Assembly: GCA_946807835.1 (NCBI GenBank)
Contig: CAMPEX010000001.1
Coordinates: forward strand, 1,751,001-1,815,000
DNA from: Ailanthus altissimus
Lineage: Eukaryota > Streptophyta > Magnoliopsida > Sapindales > Simaroubaceae
Reading direction: 5' to 3'
Length of the DNA: 64,000 nt
The notes under the pieces were generated by a model, which ran no database searches, was not told the origin of the DNA, and saw only the letters and a program-made list of their open reading frames with translations. Position numbers and translations under genes: made by a program. Of this stretch, positions 59,553-64,000 are shown one piece after another (within the stretch, counting starts at the first letter, position 1; the number at the start of each line of letters is the position of its first letter).

Positions 59553-60500
59553 TAATTTTTTTGAAACAAACATTGCATTAATTCAAATCATTCAGTACAT
59601 ACATAGAAAGGAAATCAGGCAAACTGTCAATCCAATATGAAGGAGAAGACTGAGCTAAACTATGAGCAACAAGATTAGTAGTCCTAGTAGCATATGAGAC
59701 ATTTGCTGACGAAAAACATTGAAGGGCAGTATAGAAGTCCTGAAAATCAATTCCCAACTCTGAAAGTAGTAGTTTCCGCAATTGTAAATCATTGACAAGC
59801 GCCAAGGCATCTGAGGTCAGATGTATCGAACTGAAGCTAGCTGAGAGAGCCACCTGTAGCTTCTTGCGAATAGCCATATCTTCAGCTAATGGTGCAGGGA
59901 ACAAAGCAGAAATTGGTTCTGCAACAGCTTGAATAAACTGTCCATTAGCATCGCGAATTATAACACTAAGCCTAGTGCGACCAGTGTGGCTATTCACAGT
60001 TGCATCTGTATTAAACATGACAAAACCTGCCGGCTGTGGCTGCCATCTAGATGGTGAGAGTTGGTTAGCAGAAAGTAGGAGGGCAGAAGTGAGCCTCTTG
60101 AAATTCTCATAAATAATTCGCTACCCATCCAATGGAGTTAGGGTGAATCTCCAAATGTTGATGCACCAGTTGGTTTCGGCAATACTACGATCTCCGCTAC
60201 GTAACCGTCAACAGCTCTAATTGGTCCACTGAAAGTTGTTTCATACAATGAAGAAAGAAATTCAGAGTAGTTAGATGACAACTATAATGCAGGTGGTGAA
60301 AAGAGGCGGATGTGCAGATAGAAGACGCCACTTTGCATTCCCAAATTGCATGGAGGGTTTTTTCAAGCATAGACTAACAGTATGGGCAATTTATATCGAC
60401 CTGAATATGGTGGCGAGAAAGATTAACCATGGTAGGGAGCCAATCATTAGCACTTTTTGAGAGAGATGAAGCTTCCATAATAAACGCCACCATTGGGCAG
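59553..60500 (-). pseudogene. 3' end of a plant LINE (zinc-binding region and RNase H)
   Basis: An uninterrupted frame (60018-59578, 146 codons) encodes the C-terminal RNase H-like domain typical of plant LINEs: MFNTDATVNSHTGRTRLSVI, the LHLTSDALALV-like acidic segment (SSIHLTSDALALVNDL) and ATRTTNLVAHSLAQSS. The first Asp (NTDA), Glu (LAED) and second Asp (TSDA) positions look present. Upstream on the same strand are ENFKRLTSALLLSANQLSPS, RFTLTPLDG and, in broken frames, zf-RVT-like residues (WRLLWKLHLS, TLHAIWECK). After the stop, CAAAAAAATT on the minus strand near 59553 is a short poly(A) remnant. The element is truncated on its 5' side where the copia fragment starts. The reverse transcriptase is absent. 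Confidence 0.72.
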
Positions 60501-60534
60501 TAACTGCTTAAGTTTATTAAAATTCTCTTATCTA

Positions 60535-61518
60535 TTGCAATAAATTTTGATTATGAGATTTGACAAATAAATGTCAAGACTGCCTTTCTTAATGGTAATC
60601 TTGAAGAAAGTATTTATATGATACAACCAAATAGTTTTATAGATATAGGCCAAGAGCATATAGTTTGTAAACTGCACAAATTTATCTCTGGACTTAAACA
60701 AACATCTAGATTATGGAACATCAGATTTGATCAGACAATCAAATCATTTGGTTTTGATCAAAACCCATATGAACCTTGTGTTTATAAGAAGATAGATAGG
60801 TAGTTAGTGGTTTTTCTAGTTTTGTATATAGATGATAAACTACTCGTTGGAAATGATTTAGGAGCATTATCATCAGTTAAAATTTGGTTATCTAACCAAT
60901 TTAAATTAAGCTATTGCGAGATCATAAAAATAGGATGTTAGCTTTATCTCAAACTGTATATATAGACAAAATTTTGGTTAGGTTTGTTATGCATGAATCC
61001 AAAGATGGATCATTTTCTTTTAGACATGGAATTGATTTATCCAAGAATCAGTGTTCCAAAAATCTCGAAGAGATAGATCACATGAGAGGAATTCCTTATG
61101 CATCAGTAGTAGGAAGTCTCATGTATGCAATGCTATGTACTAGATCAGATATTTGTTATGCAGTTGGCATGGTCAGCAGATATCAATCTAATCTAGGATC
61201 AAAACACTGGACTGCAGTAAAGCATATATTCAAGTACCTTCGAAGAACGAAAGATTATATGCTCGTGTATTCTAGTGAGGATCTTATACCTATTAGATAT
61301 ATAGATTCAAATTTCCAATTAGATAAGGATAACCGGAGATCTACCTCAGGATATGTGTTTACTTTAGGTGGTGGGACTATTAGTTGGAGGAGTGTAAAGC
61401 AATTATGCACTGCAGACTCTACCATAGAAGCTGAATATGTAGCTGTGTTAAAAGTTGCAAAAGAGGCTGTATGGCTCCGCAAGTTCCTTATGGAACTTGA
61501 AGTGGTACTTATAGGAGC
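60535..61518 (+). pseudogene. Copia reverse transcriptase and RNase H fragment
   Basis: Starting inside the palm domain: VKTAFLNGNLEESIYM, VCKLHKFISGLKQTSRLW, FGFDQNPYEPCVYKK, then LYIDDKLLVGND with the catalytic Asp pair (YVDD as YIDD). After a frameshift near 60925 a long clean frame continues: ALSQTVYIDKILVRF, GIPYASVVGSLMYAMLCTRS, SRYQSNLGSKHW, HIFKYLRRTKDYMLVY, RRSTSGYVFTLGGGTISWRS and AEYVAVLKVAKEAVWLRKFL (RNase H). In copia elements these copy element RNA to DNA. The frame is cut just after LMELEVVLIGA by the gypsy LTR. A stop also occurs after VYKKIDR (60801). The N-terminal half of the RT is missing. Confidence 0.85.
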
Positions 61519-62828
61519 TAATAAGCTTAAATTATATCTATTATTTTCACTCTCTTAACTTAATTAATTACTCATTTTAATAAGAATATTAGACTTTTTA
61601 TATGTTTAATTATTATTTTGTAGCTTTAGAGTCAATGGATCAATTGGGTATGAAAATCTAAGAAAAACAAGGAAAAACATATGCTACAGTGTCTGTGAAC
61701 AGTAACATGTGAACAGTATCTCATAAACAGTACAGCGCTAAAGTGCTGTTGCCCCAGTGATGAATAGTGATCACGCCAGTGGTGAACAGTGCAATTTTCC
61801 TAATCTTAAAAGAAATACAACTCCAAGACTCCAATCAATTCCTATATAAAGGCCACTCGTTTAAGATCTTAAAGAGATACAACTTAGGGCTCTTAGAGCC
61901 ACAACACATTAAAAAAGAGCAATTTTTAGATAAAGAAGCAAGAGGAATTCAAGGAAGCAAGAGATTATTGGCGAATCTTTGGTGTATCAACCAACTGCGA
62001 ATTGACGTCTATATTGGTTTGCTTTTGGTTTTATCATGTTTATTTTATTTTTCAGTCATAATTCTCTTGTTATCATGAGCTAAATTTATTTTCTAGAGTT
62101 ATTACTTGAACTCAATATGTGAGCTTAATTGTTGGATCTTTTTAATATTTATTTGAACTCAATTCTTCATTATTCAAATTATTTATTCTTAATACTTCAT
62201 TATATCTGATCGATATTGTGATTGCTTTAGTAATACTTAGATAAACTCGGAAGATGCATCATTGTATTTAAACCTAAATAATTTGATGCATGATTGTAGA
62301 GTAACATTCAATATTGCATATGCAAGTTTCGAATTAGGATAGGAATATACCTAATTGACATGTATGGTCAATAAGACTTATTCTTAATGAATCTTTATTT
62401 ATTACAAGTACTATAGGAATATAGGTATTTGGTAAATTAAGATATACTTGTATGACATTGGAAGAGGTTTGTGAATACATTAGTGTCTTGACCAATAATA
62501 AGAATTGAGGAATATAAATATTAAAAGGATTAATCTTTAAAAATCATATTGAAGGATAGTAATTAACCCTAGACTTTTTCTATATTGCTATTTTTTTTAT
62601 TTCATTTAAGTTGTATCATTTATTTTCTGTACTTTTATTTTATTCTAATTTATTGAAAAATTAAGATTTGATTTTTCTAAATAATTATAAGAAAGATATA
62701 ATTTTAGTACTTGGTAGAAAATAAAAATTATTCCTGTGGGTTCGACATCCGACTTTATAAGTCCCTTTATTACTTGTGACGATAGCGTATACTTGCGCTT
62801 AATTATAAGATATAGAAATATCGCATCA
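61519..62828 (+). mobile_element. 5' LTR of gypsy element, tRNA-Asp family
   Basis: It starts TAATAAGCTTAAATTATATC (TGATAAGTGCATGTTATATA in the copy ending 32662) and ends AATATCGCATCA, 1310 bp. The phrases GAACAGTAACATGTGAACAG recur near 61695-61740. It is followed by a tRNA-Asp primer site. The left edge sits inside the copia RNase H frame. Confidence 0.75.
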
Positions 62829-62834
62829 AGTTTT

Positions 62835-62852
62835 TGGCGCCGTTGCCGGGGA
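62835..62852 (+). other. Primer-binding site, tRNA-Asp
   Basis: TGGCGCCGTTGCCGGGGA is the classical 18-nt site complementary to the 3' end of tRNA-Asp, used by Athila/Tat-type plant gypsy elements. It follows the LTR end CATCA by six bases. Confidence 0.9.
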
Positions 62853-63005
62853 TAATATTTTATTTTCGCCAATATTAATATCAATCTTTCTTGTTTTTAA
62901 TTCAGAATTTTTTATTTTTTATTTTTTTATATAAGTTCTTTTTATTTTTTGTACAATTGATTTTCAATTCCTTTCATTTTTTAGGATACCTTTCAGAGTT
63001 ATATC

Positions 63006-64000
63006 ATGGCTTATCAATTTCAGTTTCAGCAGCAAGTGGGAGAACATAGATTTTTGAGAGATTATTCTATCCCTACGATTAACAGCATTCAACCCAGCAT
63101 ATGCCAACCAACAATAAATGCTAATTACTTTAAAATTCAACCGAAAATAATTCGAATGTTGAAAGACTTAGTTTAGTTTAGTGGACATCCATACGATGAT
63201 CCGAATGAACATATCATAAAGTTTCTAAAGATTTGTGATTTGTTCAAATACGATGGAGTCTCAGATGATGTAGTACGATTATAGTTATTTCCTTTTTCAC
63301 TTCGAGACAAGGCAAAGAGTTGGTTGATGTCACTACCATCAGGATCAGTTACAACATGGGATGACTTGACTTAGAAATTCCTATCTAAATTCTTTCCACC
63401 GGCCAAGACAGCAAGGATGAGAATGACATCACTTCTTTTATGCAGTATGACTCAAAAACACTTTATGAAACATAGGAGCGGTATAAAGATATGCTGAGGA
63501 GATGTCCACATCATGGGATTTCAAAGTCGTTACTTGTGCAGACGTTCTATAATGGCTTAATGGGAGCAATTAAGGATCATAATAGATGCCGCAGCAGGTG
63601 GAGTACTAATGAACAAGTCAACTAACGAAGCATATGACCTGTTAGAGGAGATGGCATCAAATAGTTATCAATGGCCAGTAGAGAGAACAACCTTAAGAAG
63701 AATTACAAACACATATAATGAAAGGGGACTAATCTCACTAGCTGCACAAATTAACCTATTGACCAAAAATTTAGATGCTATTAAAGTTAATGTTATTAAG
63801 AGACAACCCATCACTTGTGATTTTTGTAGTGAGAACCATCCAAATGGCCAATACATGGAGCTTATGGACTATATAGAGAACTATCAAGTACAACAGCATA
63901 ATCCCTACACAAACTTCTACAATTCAGATTGGGTAGACCCTCAAAGCATACCAACACAACCTCAACAGCAGATTGAAGAGAAACTAGGCCTAAAGGAGAT
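63006..64000 (+). pseudogene. Gypsy gag (Athila/Tat type), decayed, continues off window
   Basis: The start MAYQFQFQQQVGEH is at 63006. The gag domain follows with in-frame stops: HPYDDPNEHIIKFLKICDLF, GVSDDVVRL, LFPFSLRDKAKSWLMSLPSG, TTWDDLT, KFLSKFFPPAKTARMRM. After frameshifts come KDMLRRCPHHGISK, QTFYNGLMG, IDAAAGGVLMNKSTNEAYDL and EEMASNSYQWPVERTT. A knuckle-like CDFCSENHPNGQY (final Cys lost) appears near 63815. The protein would form the capsid-like particle. Stops at about 63173 and 63283 and several frameshifts make it non-functional. No protease or RT is reached before the window ends. Confidence 0.82.

Overview
This is a nuclear DNA window from a flowering plant, most likely a eudicot. 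The evidence is high AT content, long introns with GT-AG borders, one host gene with 16 or more small exons, and dense plant LTR retrotransposons of several lineages: Ty1/copia with an initiator-tRNA-Met primer site, Ty3/gypsy Tekay-like, Tat-like and a tRNA-Asp-primed Athila/Tat type. I see no bacterial, organellar or viral features. The species cannot be fixed from sequence alone.

Layout. Positions 1-7600 hold degenerate copia LTRs on the minus strand (1852-4327 and 4515-5937) and a decayed copia pol fragment. A near-perfect 304-bp palindrome lies at 7948-8251. A hAT-like MITE at 9476-9771 precedes a 5'-truncated type-A response-regulator gene (9862-10687, plus strand). Converging on it from the minus strand is the only intact host gene, 19545 down to about 11163. 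I could assemble its coding exons so that every splice phase agrees, giving a protein of about 726-777 residues with two possible C-termini. Its family is not recognised.

From 22.8 to 36.9 kb lie Ty3/gypsy and copia remnants: a tRNA-Asp-type LTR carrying a nested MITE, a Tat-like element whose minus-strand RNase H-integrase is followed by tandem repeats and then an opposite-strand coiled-coil reading frame, a minus-strand gypsy 3' LTR with its polypurine tract, and two copia gag-pol fragments facing each other.

From 36,982 to 54,965 is a nested block that can be taken apart using target-site duplications. A copia solo LTR (flanked by ATAAC on both sides) was split by a Tekay-like solo LTR (GGTCT/GGTCC). 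That LTR was in turn split by a deleted Tekay element (GAGAG/GAGAG), by another copia solo LTR (ATTAT/TTTAT), and by a block containing a copia leader, an LTR within an LTR, and SINE-like sequences forming a 342-bp inverted repeat. The whole block interrupted the leader of a minus-strand copia element, whose coding part is at 34985-36905 and whose leader resumes at 54966.

From 55.7 to 64 kb there is a 901-bp hAT-like MITE, then a compact promoter with three site II motifs, a telo box and a TATA box in front of two related hairpin-forming sequences (a candidate small-RNA or snoRNA locus). After that come a LINE 3' end (minus strand), a copia RT-RNase H fragment cut by a gypsy LTR, and the decayed gag of that gypsy element running off the window.
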